A stretch of DNA of 64,000 nucleotides, taken from assembly GCA_029961685.1 (NCBI GenBank), contig JARWKL010000005.1, positions 3,602,501-3,666,500 of the forward strand, written 5' to 3'. Source of the DNA: Aristolochia californica (Eukaryota; Streptophyta; Magnoliopsida; Piperales; Aristolochiaceae). The notes beneath the pieces are model-generated. The model worked only from the letters and a program-made list of their open reading frames with translations, was not told the origin of the DNA and did no database searches. Positions 24,485 through 36,175 of this stretch are shown here, one piece after another (positions within the stretch are counted from its first letter, which is position 1; every line of letters begins with the position of its first letter). Both the position numbers and the translations under genes were made by a program.

Positions 24485-24700
24485 TGTTAAGGAATAGTCC
24501 CACATGGATTAATAAGTACAAAGATCTTGGGTTTATTAGTTGGAAAAAATGTTTCTTAAGTTGGCTAGTCATTTTGGAATAGGTATTTGACCCAACTTAC
24601 ATGGTATCAGAGCTAGTACTCATTTGTGGGCAAAGAGTGTTAAAGAATAGTCCTACATGGATGAGTGAGTACAAAAGATCTTGAGTTTATTAATTAAGAA
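24485..24700 (+). mobile_element. TRIM retrotransposon, second LTR truncated
   Basis: LTR 24485-24601 (117 bases, TGTTAAGGAATAG...TTACA), perfect PBS TGGTATCAGAGC at 24602-24613, a purine-rich end GTGGGCAAAGAG, then a second LTR beginning TGTTAAAGAATAGTCC at 24638. The internal region is only 36 bases. The second copy loses similarity near 24700, where other LTR sequence follows. Confidence 0.8.
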
Positions 24701-25560
24701 ATAGACTTCCAAAGTAGGGACATCTTGCTATGAGACCCATAAAAGACTCTATACCAATTCCTTAATTATGAGACTATTTGTCATGAGAATCATGTAACAC
24801 ACTTTCATGTTTTATTTCTTTAACACTCCCTCTCAAGTTGAAGTTACTAACTTTAATTTGTAAAGAAAATTTGCCCAATCTTCAATCTGCCTTCCTCAAC
24901 AAATTTGGGTTGCAGAGTCTTTCAAAGATGCAAAATTTTCATCTTCCATTCTCCCCCATGGATGTTCTTTACCATAATTTGTGTAATTCTTCATTGTTGG
25001 TCACATAATTTTTTTTTTTTTTTTTACCAAAACTCGTGGTCATGGAATTTTTCTATGTCAACTCAATCATTTACCTTATTTCCTTTATTTCTTTTTCTAC
25101 TTCTCCCCCTCAAACTAGGGATTACTCTTTTTTTTAAAAGACCCAACTTTACTCCTGGCCATATAATAAAAGTCCGTATACTAGTCAAAAAATTATCTAA
25201 GTTTGATAATTTCACTCAATTCCAAAGGTGCATGAACCCAATTTTAAGGTATTGAAAGAGTCTATTCACTATTTTAAGGGTATCTAAAAAAATCATAACT
25301 CGGGTGAAAAATAAAAGACTTATACTAGGCAACTATTGTTCTTTGTAGGTAGTGGATCTATAAACATTATTTTGAAGTAATTAAAAAAAATGACAAATTG
25401 ATGAAATACTAGAGATTCGTTGCCTACACTTAAAGATGCAGATACAAGTAGCAACACATGACTTATAAATCAAGTTTCTAGATTTAGAAGCTTCATAAAC
25501 AAGGAGACAAACACCAAGTTAACCTGTTAACAAGAGTGACCAGGTTTTGCACATAGGAGG
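24700..25560. mobile_element. Fragment of the TGTTGAA-LTR non-coding element
   Basis: Contains the junction TTTAACACTCCCTCTCAAGTTG near 24819-24840, followed by sequence similar to the internal region found at 40211-40760 (AAGTTACTAACTT, AAGACCCAACTT, CTCGGGTGAAAAATAAAAG). No coding capacity. Confidence 0.6.
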
Positions 25561-25569
25561 GATAAATAA

Positions 25570-25930
25570 CTAAAAATGCCAATTAGTCGATTTTTAAATC
25601 TTGAAGGACATTGATCGATCAACCATCATGCCAAACTCATGTTTTTGTTTTTGTTCCATGTTACTTCCTTTGAAAAAAATTCAAATAACAAATTTATTTC
25701 TTAAGGAAAGGGAGTTTAGAATGTTCTCTTACAAAAAAATGACTGAGTTTACATAATTTTTTATTACAGTTGAACTCTAGTTTTCTCGTTGTATTCTTCC
25801 TTATGGGTGCTTCTTCAAAAGTTATTTTTTAATTGTGTTTGAGATCTTGAAATTGGCTTTGACGCTTTAGACTTTGAGTTGTTTTAACTCTTGAAGGTCA
25901 AGTATCTAAAATACTTGGATTTTCATGTTT
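25570..25930 (-). mobile_element. Fragment of the GATCGATC-rich LTR family
   Basis: Shares an ordered set of blocks with the LTR end at 49140-49290: TTCTAGTTTTCTCGTTGTATTC / CTTCTTCAAAAG / TTAACTCTTGAAGGTCAAGTAT. Truncated on both sides. Confidence 0.6.
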
Positions 25931-25969
25931 TTGTTTTCGTTCCATGTTATTTCCTTTAAAAAGAAAGCA

Positions 25970-26632
25970 CGAGCACCAGTACAAGAGGGAGATTGGGGTT
26001 TCCTCAAGATGAACTCGAGCTTAAGAGTGCCCTCACCGATCCATTCTATTTATAATGCTAGGATGATACAAAAATGACTAGAATGCCCTTATACATGATA
26101 ATGAATAAAAACCCTAAGAGAATTGACTAATTACAAGCTATGTCATTGAACTTCTTCAACACTTTCCCCCAAATTGGTGCGAAAACCTCATATATCCCAT
26201 CAAATAAAATAAGTATGATACACAAAACTTTGGTGATAACCTTGTTCAATCATAAACAATCTCAACCTTTTAGACCATACATGAGGAGATTATTTTAATC
26301 AATATAATATCTTTTTGAGTTTTCATATACAGTTTTCCTCGACTTTTCCCCCTAAAGGAGGAACCATATCAACTTCTTCGAGTTCCCCATTTAAAAAGGC
26401 ATTATTAATCTAATGTAAACTGTAACCCTTATTTGTAGCCGAGATCATAAGACCCAAAGACTATTGATCTTCGCAACTGGAACAAAGGTCTCACAGTAAT
26501 CTTCTCCATAGGTCCAAGTGAACTCATTAGCTACAAGACAAGATTTATACTTGGCAATCTCTCCATTAGATTTATACTTGATAATATAAACCCACTTATG
26601 CCCTATTGGCCTCTTACCTTAAGGCAACTAAT
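25970..26632 (-). mobile_element. Ty1/copia RT fragment plus LTR
   Basis: Minus strand: GKRPIGHKWVYIIKYKSNGE, then TWTYGEDYCETFVPVAKIN, the start of the copia reverse transcriptase (26290-26628), with stops and frameshifts. It is followed by a polypurine-like run and an LTR beginning TGTTGAAGAAGTTC at about 26163. Confidence 0.75.
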
Positions 26633-26634
26633 TA

Positions 26635-26708
26635 GTCCACAATGAAGTGAAATTCATTTCAGTTCAATTTAATTCTTCACTTCAATTCAATTCAATTTCA
26701 TCGTGGAC
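26635..26708. mobile_element. Stowaway-like MITE, 74 bases
   Basis: Inverted ends GTCCACAATGAA / TTCATCGTGGAC (one mismatch) flanked by TA on both sides (26633-26634 and 26709-26710), the target duplication of Tc1/mariner-type MITEs. The interior is a run of TTCAATT repeats. It sits at the edge of the copia RT fragment. Confidence 0.6.
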
Positions 26709-27024
26709 TAACCGTTACCCTCTAGTTCCATGTCTTAGGTTTTTCGAATGTAACAAACGAGATTGCATTAAAGGCAAGATGTGCCCGAGCATAACCCGTA
26801 TTGGCCGATATGTATCGGATTTGGGCAGCCCAATACGTGCTGGCGAACGCTGACTACGGTTGGTTTTACCATTAAAAAACTCCGGATTAGAAAAGGATCA
26901 GTCTCCGACGACTCCGATTTCTGTTTTGTCGGATCGTCTTTTCTTTCAAGCGTTCTTATATCTATTTCTCTTCTATTTGTTTTCTCCAAAGACTTTCCCT
27001 TTTCTTTCCAATTTCTTTTTTGTC

Positions 27025-30000
27025 ATGGCGAATTCTTACAGAGGTGGGGGGTCTTATGGCGCCACTGGCCCTCTAAGATCGAGGTATTTGTAGTTTTAAT
27101 TTTTAAGAAATTGTAGAAGCTGGTGTGTCTATCGATTAATTTGTCAATTTTTTTTTCTGAAAACCTGAAATTGCTTTGGCAGAGAAGGAATCAGTTCGAG
27201 ACCCGCTGCTGCTTCGGATGAAATACAGTTGCGGATTGATCCGATCCATTCTGATTTGGACGAAGAAATTACTGGTCTCCATAAAAAAATCAGGCAATTG
27301 AAAGGCGTGAGTTCCTCTCTTCCATTGTGTGACTTAAAGTAGCGATTCTATTTCGTTCTGATGTAATAAGGGGATCTCACCACGAAAAAAAAAGATACGC
27401 TAGGGTAAAAGTAGAGAACTTCTGGTTATTTTGAGGAGTGTGGAGAGAAAAGATTCGCGAATGATCATTTTCAGCAATCTGAGGTTTTGTTGTTCAAGAT
27501 TTTTTCGTTTTTGTGAGTTTTGGTTGTTGAATTCTGGACTTGATCAATTGGTAATCACGATATATGATTTTGATTACAAAAAAGGGGTTAGCTGTTTTAG
27601 GAATTTTATATTAGCCAATGTGGATTTGGTGGGGAATTTTCATCTGTAATAAGATGTAATACTTATACTAGAGGGTTTACTATATTCACGTCTTTGTAGG
27701 ATCCTTTTGATTAAGAAAACCATTTATTATCATAATAAGAAAACTAATAGAGAGTGGTGAGGAAATCAAGAAAGCAGAACACAGAAGTGTGCCCCCCTCC
27801 TCTCCACATACTCAAAAAAGAAGAGAAAAAAAGAGGACAGAGGAGCCTCCGACACAGAAACACACAGAAACACACAAAGAAAAACAAAGAGAACATTGGA
27901 GAGGTTGCTGAAAATTTTTCTTTCTAAGGAAGTTAAGCCACTTCTTTAGTTGCCTTATTGTGGTAGTTGGGGGATAATCTATTGTTGTGGAAGACAAGGA
28001 TACTTTATGTCGGAACTAAGCAGGCAACCAACAAAAATTCTTCCAACAAAATGCAACTACCAGAAAGTAACATTTTTATTTTTTTGAACTTATCGATTTT
28101 CATTAAAGGATAGTAAATGAAAGGTGCACAAACTTAGGGGAGAAACAAGCGTCAATGTTTAGGGGGCATTGGAATCTCCAAAAACTAGAGAATGATGGGA
28201 AACCTATCCTTCATAAGCATATTAGTTGAACTCCTTTGTAGCCTACAGTGTGTGCTGCCATACAATGTGAGGGGTTAAAAATTTCATTGATTTCCCCAAA
28301 TTTCTGTCTTATCAGACACTGCTCCAAAAAAAAAAGTGTCGGATTATACATGGAGGAGGACAGTTCTTTGCAGGCCAGTTGATTAAAAGCACTGAGTCTC
28401 CTTCAACTATCAGTGGGCTGGTGACATGCTTTTTAAGTATAGCTTTACTTTTTTGAGTAGGACTATCTTTTGCTAAAGAAAGATCAGAAAAGAACAAGGT
28501 AGACTTCTTGGCTAACCTGTGGATAGTTTTGTTTGGTTGAAAGTGTAGTCTGCCACAGTGCACAAGCAACATTTACAAATCATGGGTTGGCCTAAGAAGA
28601 GCCTGCTTAAACTAGTATGGGATAGTGAAGATTTGTCTTCATTACCTTTACTTCACAATGGTAAACAATTTGAGACAGAAACAGAAATAAGTATACCACT
28701 ACCCAGGTGAATAAAACTCTAATTAAAACTTAAACTTTCATTGATGTTTTGGTGGGAAAGCCAAGATATTTGGTTGTTGTGTCATAACAAACAAAAAAGG
28801 AGAAAGATAATCCCGAAGGGAGGAGGGGGAGTTGGAGAAATTTTTTAAATCACAAAAAAATATTTTTGTTAAATTACTGAAAATGTTTATTTGTTTCTAC
28901 TCTTATCATTTCTGTTTGAGTTTCCATGCTATTACTGTCTGATATTTAACTTGGTAAATTGATGATTATATATGATTTCTATTGTTTTTTTTGAAAGATG
29001 ACAATTCTTTTTAATCAAGAAGAAATTAATACAAAGAAGGTGCGAGGAGGAAAGACCCTCACCCTAATTAAAAAAGGAAGATAGGAAGTTGGATCACCAG
29101 CTAGAAGAAATTGCAGGCAAGCTCTGGATTTAGTTAAACTAGTAGCAGTGCAACTAGAGAATCTAGGGATGTGCAAAAGAGAAGAGCAAGGATCAAAAGA
29201 TCTACAAAGATGTGGACCATGCACCATGAATGATGGGAGCTTTTCTCTGTCTGGCTAGTAACAGTAGCAATGTGTCCTTAAGTGCTACTGATTTCAAGGA
29301 GTTACTTGGTCCTATCTTGTTTTGAGGAAATCTCTTCCTTTCTAAAATGTAGTTTTAATAATTTAGTGTTTCCATATCTTGCGTCATGTTAAATTCTTTT
29401 ATTTAACACGACATTGTCATTTTTCAAAATAAAAAGGAGAGAATGGTTTGAGAGTGGTCAAGAGATCAAATCAAGAAAGAAGAGCATGGGGAGAGTTGCG
29501 TATGACTAGGTGAAGCTGCTAAATTGTATATGTCTGTATTTGACAAATTCCACAGGTAGGTGGAGAGAACTCACAAGGATTTTTGAAAAAAGATGGGAAC
29601 TAACAAAAACTTTCCAAACAAAATGCTTGCTCTGTTCTTGTAAGGAATAAAAGCATTTAAGAAAATTCCCAAGATTCTTAATATGGTGTCTGTGGAATCC
29701 GTTTACTTTTTTTTTTGTTAAGTTATGTATATTTATTAAAGAACAATGAAATAAATACTGAAGGGGAAGGAGAGGCAGAGCTTCAAGCCTCAGGAAATGC
29801 ATGAAGAAATTCACCAAACACTTATGGAGGGGTGTGATTTCCCTCAGCAGCATATCCGTCAGCTACACTATTAATAGCTTGAGGTGTATGCTGTCTTACA
29901 ATCTGCATTGAAGTACATAGGTTAATCATTTCATCAAAGATTATCTTAGTCTCCATAATGGAAGAGGTTACTTCGTGAGCCAATTGATTACAAGGATTGA

Positions 30001-33000
30001 GTCTCCTTCAACTATCACTGGTTGGAGAACTGTTGCCAGAAAAGCTTAATTTGTGTGAGTAGAGCTTTTAATTTTGCTTCCATGGAGTCTATGTTGTCCC
30101 ACTGGCCCTTGGTATTCTGCCAATGTTTGGCCAGAACTGTCTCGAATATTCCAACCAACTCCCATTGGTCCTGGGTTTCTAATCCCATGAATATTAGTTT
30201 TTAGCCATTGATTGAGGGAACAAGACCAAGTTGCTATTTGTGGGGGAGAATGGTCTCTCTGTTTTACAATATTCGTCCGATTTCTTCTAATGATTTAGCT
30301 TGGTAGAGGATGGAGGCGGTCCTAAGTCATGCCATCATGATAAGATGTGATGATACCTTCTATAATTCCTCCAATGGATTTTTGGTACCCTAGAAGGCCC
30401 TTGTGTATAAAGCATGGAGGTTTTCCTTAAAAAAAGCATGGATTTATAATGTGCCAAAGTGCAGCAGCTGTGGAGGTTTTCCTTAAAGACCTGTTTTATG
30501 GAAGCGGTTTGAATAGTTCTGATTGAGAAATTCTGCAATGTTTGGAAAGCAAATCCTCATGTAGAGCTTTCTAAGATAGCCCCCATATTTCAAAGCTGAG
30601 CTTACAATGTGTGAATAGATAACTACTTGTTTCTTTTCTTCTTGTTAACATAGGTTGACTCGAGTCCCTGATTTTGATCGTAACAAAACTTAAATTTTTT
30701 TTTTTGAGAGGGGTATGGCGCAAACTCGCAACCTGACGCACCTGATGTAAAGAGAATACCACTAGACCAAACTGTTACAGTCCCGGATTTGACACGTGAG
30801 GAAGACGATGGCAATGAATAGGAATGGGATGATTGAGCTTTGAAGGAAGCCCGACCTGGATCTCAAAGGGTGAATCCGACCTGTTTACTCTAAGCTTACT
30901 CTAAATTAACTTCAATACTCAATGCTTGTGTTTCTCATTACTCTTACCCCTTAAATAGGGTTCACCCGGTTAGGGTTGACAAAAAAATATTCTAAAAATA
31001 CCCCTATAAATAAAATATTAAAAAAATACCCCTATAAATAAAATATTCCTAAAATACCACTGTAACCTAAAACTGAAATAAAATAAAGTAAATTAAAGAA
31101 AACAACTAAAATAATAATGTTATTGCATGCATAACACAAACAGCCTTAGGTTAGTGAACTAATGTTTTAAATTAAGCATTTCAGGATGAAGAAATAGACA
31201 TCATCTTCAAGGAAGACACACATGTTAAATTGTGGAGCCTAATTAACACTTTACCCTCTGGCGCGGATCGACCTTAACGGTAAGGTCACCGTGGGGGTTG
31301 GAAGGGGGGCGGAGCCCCTGGGCGAGTCAACGATATATTGACCGTTGTGTCATTAAGGGTAGTTTGGAGATTTCACACTTGTAATCCAGTTGCCCTAATT
31401 TTCTCTTTATATACAGGGGCGTCGTTGTTAGGGTTTTATCACCTTGATGAGTATCAATTATTTGAGGAGCATTAGTTGCGGCCAAGAGAGGTTAGAGATA
31501 AACAACACCTGTAAGTGTGTGATATCTCTCTTGTAAACTATTTCATTTTCATAATGAATAATTGCAGCGGCGGAAGACAGGACGTAGTCTCACCTTGAGG
31601 CGAACCTGTATAAATCTTGTTTGTTCTCGTGCTTGTTTTTCCTTTCTTCTGCCATCATTATTATTGTTCTCGTTAGTTTGGAATTAGGGCATCTAATTCC
31701 TAACAACACACAAGGTCTATGACAAAGAATCGGCCAAATCAACACCAAAGACCTCAATCTAAAAGGAAGAACAAGTCATCTTGAAGAAGCACCTACAAAG
31801 AAGAAAGCATGAAGGCTTGAAGATCTAGAGTCTAAGTCTCATAGAAAATTTCAAGAACTCTAGCAATGTAAGAGGATAGTTAGCAAATTCCAATTCTTAA
31901 GGGAAAAGATGTTTTGGTGCATTAGAGCATAAAAGGTTATCTAAGACCATGTTTTAAAATCTCATTTAAATATTTTAGAGTTAATTAATTCCTTTGTTTT
32001 GGCCTTACCCATGCTTAGAGTTTACTTGCATGCACTGCTACAAGGCATCATTGGTCATTGTCCTAAAAATATGATCTCCAAATGCCGCAAACCTTCTAGT
32101 GTGACGCATGATCTATCATCCAAAATGGAACAAACTTTCTAGGATAACGCATGATTGATCATTCAGAATGTAACAAACCTTTTAGCATATTGCATGATCT
32201 TCATCCTTATGGTACATGATTGATAATCCAAAATGCTATAAGGCAGAGTTTTTAAAGTATGATCTATCATCCAAAATGTTGTAAGGCATGGTCTTAAAGT
32301 ATGATCAATCATCCTTATGGAGCATGATCAATCATTTAGAATGTTGCAAGGTCGGATTATAAAACATGATCGATCATCTTTTATGGGGATGATTGATCAT
32401 CTTGAATGCTGTTTGGTAGGTGTAAAAAGCATGATCTGTTTATTGACTATAAAACATGATCAATCATGCAGATTTGTCAAAGGTTGTAGAATGGTTGATC
32501 GATGGCTGAATCGATCAATTAGGCCTTGTGGAAAAAAAATATAGCCATTGGAGCTGATTGATCGATCAATGAAAAGATATGATCAATCTTCCCTCCAGTG
32601 TAGGTTTTTTTACAAAGGTAAAAAATCTGTAGTTTTGCTTGGAAACTTATAAATAGGGAGCCAAATTCGCCCCATAGTATTGAATGGGCGTTTATTGCAA
32701 TACCAAAGTTTTCTACAAAGATTTTTGTGCCAAAAGTTTTTATTTTACCCTTTGCATGAAGAACTATCCAAATTCTGCCATATTTTCCAAATTTTTTACA
32801 TATTTTTGACATTCCTTGTTTAATTAAGCTTCACTTACTTAATTGCACACGCTTAAAGGATAAGAAGATTTTATCTTAATTGCATTTGTGTAATCTCTCA
32901 CTAGAAGTTGGTCGTTTTTCTAGTAGAAAGGTGTTAGTTTCACTCTTTTACTCTTGCATTCTCTCTTTCTTTGAAAGAGGTTTTCTAGAACCTTGAGTGT

Positions 33001-35763
33001 AGAAGGGGAGTGCCACTAGAGCCAGAATCTAGTTTTAAAAAAATCTTGTGGGGAGATATCGAGCTTAAAGAAAGCTGGTGAATCTCTTTATAATTTTGCT
33101 GGTAGAGCAAGAAAGTGAAGTTTTCCTGTGGCAAGGGTTCTCGGGAGGTGATTGCCACTAGGAGAACATCGAGAATAAAAATTCTTTACCTCTTTGTAGT
33201 TTTTTTTTTTTTTTTTTGAAGAGCTTTACCTCCTTGTAGTTGTGTACATGTGTTTTTTTATTTTGTTTAATTACGCGCCAAACACTTAATTTTTAAATTT
33301 TTTTAATCCACCCCCCCCCCCCCCCCCCCCCCCTCCTCTCTCTCTCTTTCTCCTTGAGATGCCACCTGGGCAAACTCTTATTCCTGCTCATGTTACGTGC
33401 TTAGAGAATTGATGACTGGTCCCCTCTCTCTTTCCTAGTTCAACACAATTTGAATATATTCTATCCTGCTGCTGTCCAGATGAATGTTGGACTTCTGTTT
33501 GACATAAATTTCCGTGCAGTTGTTGCCATGAGCTTTTTCAGGTGTTTGTGAATTGAATATGAGATTGTAAAAAGATGCAGTTATGTATTGCCCAGCAGTT
33601 TTAGCCACCCATATTGCTGACCTTTTCTATTTGCCCCTTGTACATCGATGGAAATGCATCGACTCGTAAGGAAAGAGAAATTTCTAGCTAAATGAAAGAG
33701 GAGCTGATGCATTTCTTGGAATTCAAATTATAGCAACTAACTTCTTGGAGCGATAGGCTACTTCTAGGGTATGAGAAAAACTCATGAAGTAGCATTTGTA
33801 GTTGCTGATGACATCTTTGTGCTTATCTGATAGCTTCTCTTGATTGGAAATTTATTTAACAATACACTAGGTTTTTCACAGCTTTTAAAACAGAACAACT
33901 AGAAAATGGATATATTAAAAAAATTAGAGAAACAAATCTGAGAACATTGTATCACTTGTATATTGTTCATTTGAGAAACATATTCCAGTTCCACAGGGCA
34001 TGGAGTTCTGATACCTCAAGTTTGCATTGTTCTATTGATTTCACTTGTAAGCCCACATTATTAAATTGCTTGTACTTCTAATTATTTTCAGACTGTTGGA
34101 TGTCCTTCATGGAATTACTAAAAGTAAAAATTGTATGAATGCAAGGTGTGATGAAAGACTTCGAGAAGGTCAACCTTATGAAAATCCATTTTATCGGGTC
34201 GCTTATTTGCTGTTTCGGCAATGTGATGTTTACCCCAACCAGATTAAATGGACTGTTGAAGAGTAACTCAACCCAGCCTGATGTAGTCCGGTTATTACTT
34301 ATATCCCTAGTGTCAGTAAAGTGTATCCTTCCATCCCTGCATGAAGAGATTGGTCTTTCGATATTGTTGGCCTCTTCCAACTAGATCAAAATGAACCAGT
34401 GCTTGTTGGATGTTTCCATTTTCTTTGATGTGGTCTTATCATTTATTATAATTAATTTAAAATTTCCTCAAGTATTGGGGAATGCCTTTTCGTTGTTTCT
34501 CTGTATCTCTATTCCAACCAAGTATTGGGGAATGTTTTTTCTTTGTTTCTCTGTATCTCTATTCCAACCAAGTTTTAGTGTAAGTCAATTTTTAAAATAA
34601 TTCTGTTACTTTTCTGATTTCTAAGTGTATGGGCTCATTTAAGATTTAACTATGCACGTTGATCCTCCTTACATTGATGGTTGGTGAATTTCTTTTGCCT
34701 GTGTTCACAAAAAGAAATTATCAGTAATTTAATGACCTCATCTCCGTCATGGCATTACAGGTGGCTCAAGAGATAGAAGGTGAAGCCAAGTTTCAGAATG
34801 ATTTCTTAAATCAACTGGTAAAGTTTCAACTCCTATGAAATTATACTTTCCCATTTAGGTTTGAATATTTTCATCTCTAGAGTAATCAACAACTTGGTCC
34901 CCTCCATCCAAAAAAAAAAAAAACTAGTTCAGACTAAATGTTGGTCCTGGCTACATGGGGTTTTCTTTATGTGAGGTTTAGGTTCAAGTTTCTCTGGGGG
35001 TTTAAGTGTCATGTACAACCTTCATTGTAACAACAATAAAAACAAGAAAAAAGGTTGGTTAGGACTTGCTCCAGAAGATTCTTGAATTTTTATACAGTTA
35101 TAGTAGAATGAAAATGCTTAACCCTAGAATGACTTTCTGAGGTTCCTATGGTGTAGCTTACATGCATGCACTATATTTCTTGTAACAAGTAGTTTTCGTC
35201 TTGGCTAAGTTGAAATAAAAAAAATTGGCTATATAATTATGTCCATGAGTGGATAATAGTCAAGGCAGATCAAGGTCTATGTTATCGTTACAGTTACTCA
35301 AAGCTCTAATATGGGTCCAATAAAGTGTTTGAGATGAAGAACTATATTGCTTTTCTACCAAAATGTAGCCATCATCCGTCATAAATCTGATTCATGGCAC
35401 CTGAAAACCCTTAGTCTACAAAACAAGGTTGTAAGACTCATTTGTAGCTTAACTCTTCAGACTTTAAATGTGTGTATGTCAATAAATGGAATCTCTTAAT
35501 TTCTATTAGACAAACACGATGACGAAAGTTGAGAAAGTAAATCTTTTTATTCGATATTTTTTCATATCATAATCCTGTGTCCCGTTTGGAATATTTTTCA
35601 GCAAATGACACTTACGAAAGCTCAGTCTGGTGTAAAGAACAACATGAGAAGGTTGAACAAGACCATCATCCAGCAGGGATCAAATCATGTTTTGCATGTT
35701 ATCTTGTTTGCACTGCTCTGCTTCTTTGTTGTATATTTTTGGTCCAAATTATCGAGAAGATGA
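27025..35763 (+). CDS. Bet1-like Qc-SNARE (At4g14600-type)
   Basis: Four exons: 27025-27083, 27183-27306, 34761-34817 and 35602-35763, with correct phases, encoding 133 residues. The Gly/Ser-rich N terminus (MANSYRGGGSYGATGPLRSR) is followed by EIQLRIDPIHSDLDEEITGL. A Qc SNARE helix runs through VAQEIEGEAKFQNDFLNQLQ, and a C-terminal membrane anchor spans about residues 112-130 (HVILFALLCFFVVYFW). This is the pattern of the plant Bet1-like protein described at At4g14600, a tail-anchored SNARE expected to act in ER-Golgi vesicle fusion. Intron 2 is 7.45 kb and packed with repeats. The splice GGC|GTGAGT at 27306 is the only donor that keeps phase. Confidence 0.93.
28070..28575 (-). mobile_element. 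LINE 3' end with RNase H
   Basis: Starts with a T-run (antisense poly-A) near 28075. The minus frame contains HVTSPLIVEGDSVLLINWPA, the LINE RNase H VEGDS motif. Inside intron 2 of the SNARE gene, antisense to it. Confidence 0.65.
28983..29240 (-). mobile_element. LINE 3' end
   Basis: Antisense poly-A near 28985. The minus frame 29015-29227 has LLHIPRFSSCTATSLTK, a degenerate version of the HIPR..N..AD.LAK end of LINE RNase H. Confidence 0.6.
29500..30680 (-). mobile_element. LINE 3' region
   Basis: Minus frames include VIVEGDSILVINWLTK near 29960-30030 and VADMLLREI-like sequence near 29850. A T-run at 29707-29717 marks the poly-A end. Third antisense LINE end in the same intron; segments up to 30.7 kb are probably older parts. 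Confidence 0.55.
30690..30800. repeat. tRNA-like remnant of a retroelement
   Basis: Contains GGCGCAAACTCGCAACCT...AATACCACTAGACCAA, a degenerate tRNA-type string common at plant SINE and retroelement ends. No intact tRNA fold. Confidence 0.3.
31228..31706 (+). mobile_element. Probable solo LTR
   Basis: About 480 bases bounded by TGTGGAGCCTAATTAACAC and CATCTAATTCCTAACA. It contains TTTATATACAGG (TATA-like) at about 31406-31417 and GGCGGAAGACAGGACGTAG, typical of a plant LTR. No PBS or internal region follows; the next sequence is an unrelated LTR. Confidence 0.5.
31709..33300 (+). mobile_element. LTR of the GATCGATC-rich family, 5' truncated
   Basis: Homologous in block order to the LTRs at 36176-39266 (plus) and 47890-49364 (minus): CTTGAAGAAGCACCTAC, CATGATCGATCATC and TGATTGATCGATCAAT, GGAAACTTATAAATAGGGAGCC (TATA-like), GTGCCACTAGAGCC. 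Inside intron 2 of the SNARE gene. No internal region is attached. Confidence 0.65.
33311..33352. repeat. Poly-C tract followed by CT repeat
   Basis: Uninterrupted run of 23 C at 33311-33333, then TCCTCTCTCTCTCTTTCTCC. Length polymorphism and sequencing uncertainty are likely here. Confidence 0.85.
33353..34760. other. 3' part of SNARE intron 2
   Basis: No recognised repeat except a 60-base direct repeat near 34471-34575 (AAGTATTGGGGAATG, TTTCTCTGTATCTCTATTCC). The frames at 34066-34266 and 34139-34384 overlap each other on the plus strand and lack family motifs. Confidence 0.35.
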
Positions 35764-36175
35764 CCACATCCATGAAAGTCCATTTACTCTTGACTGGTAT
35801 TGAGAAGTGAGCTCGTCAATCTGTAGTTGGCTCTTGATACACTCAGGTTATGTCAGTAGTGATTGTCTTATTATTCTGTAATGCAACATAACTATGTTTG
35901 TTTATCTAGTTCAAGATTGACCGAAAACTGAATATGGCTGCTAACAGGCCCTCAGAATCCTGATTCTTCACTACCAAAGCAACAAGAGTCCCATCGTCTC
36001 AAATGTCGTTCTCAATTTGCTTGCCTATGACATTCTTGATTAACAATTGAATTAAGATAAAAGTGTAGTGTCATTAGATCGATTGGGGTTTTATGAGCAG
36101 TATGAAAAACAAGAAAGTGAAATGTACTTTTATTTGCATAAACGGAGAGGTATTAACCTTGCGGTTGGGAGGGGA

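Noticed and set aside
30690..30800. Possible tRNA gene
   Set aside because: Only a B-box-like string and an anticodon-arm-like phrase are visible; no complete cloverleaf pairing.
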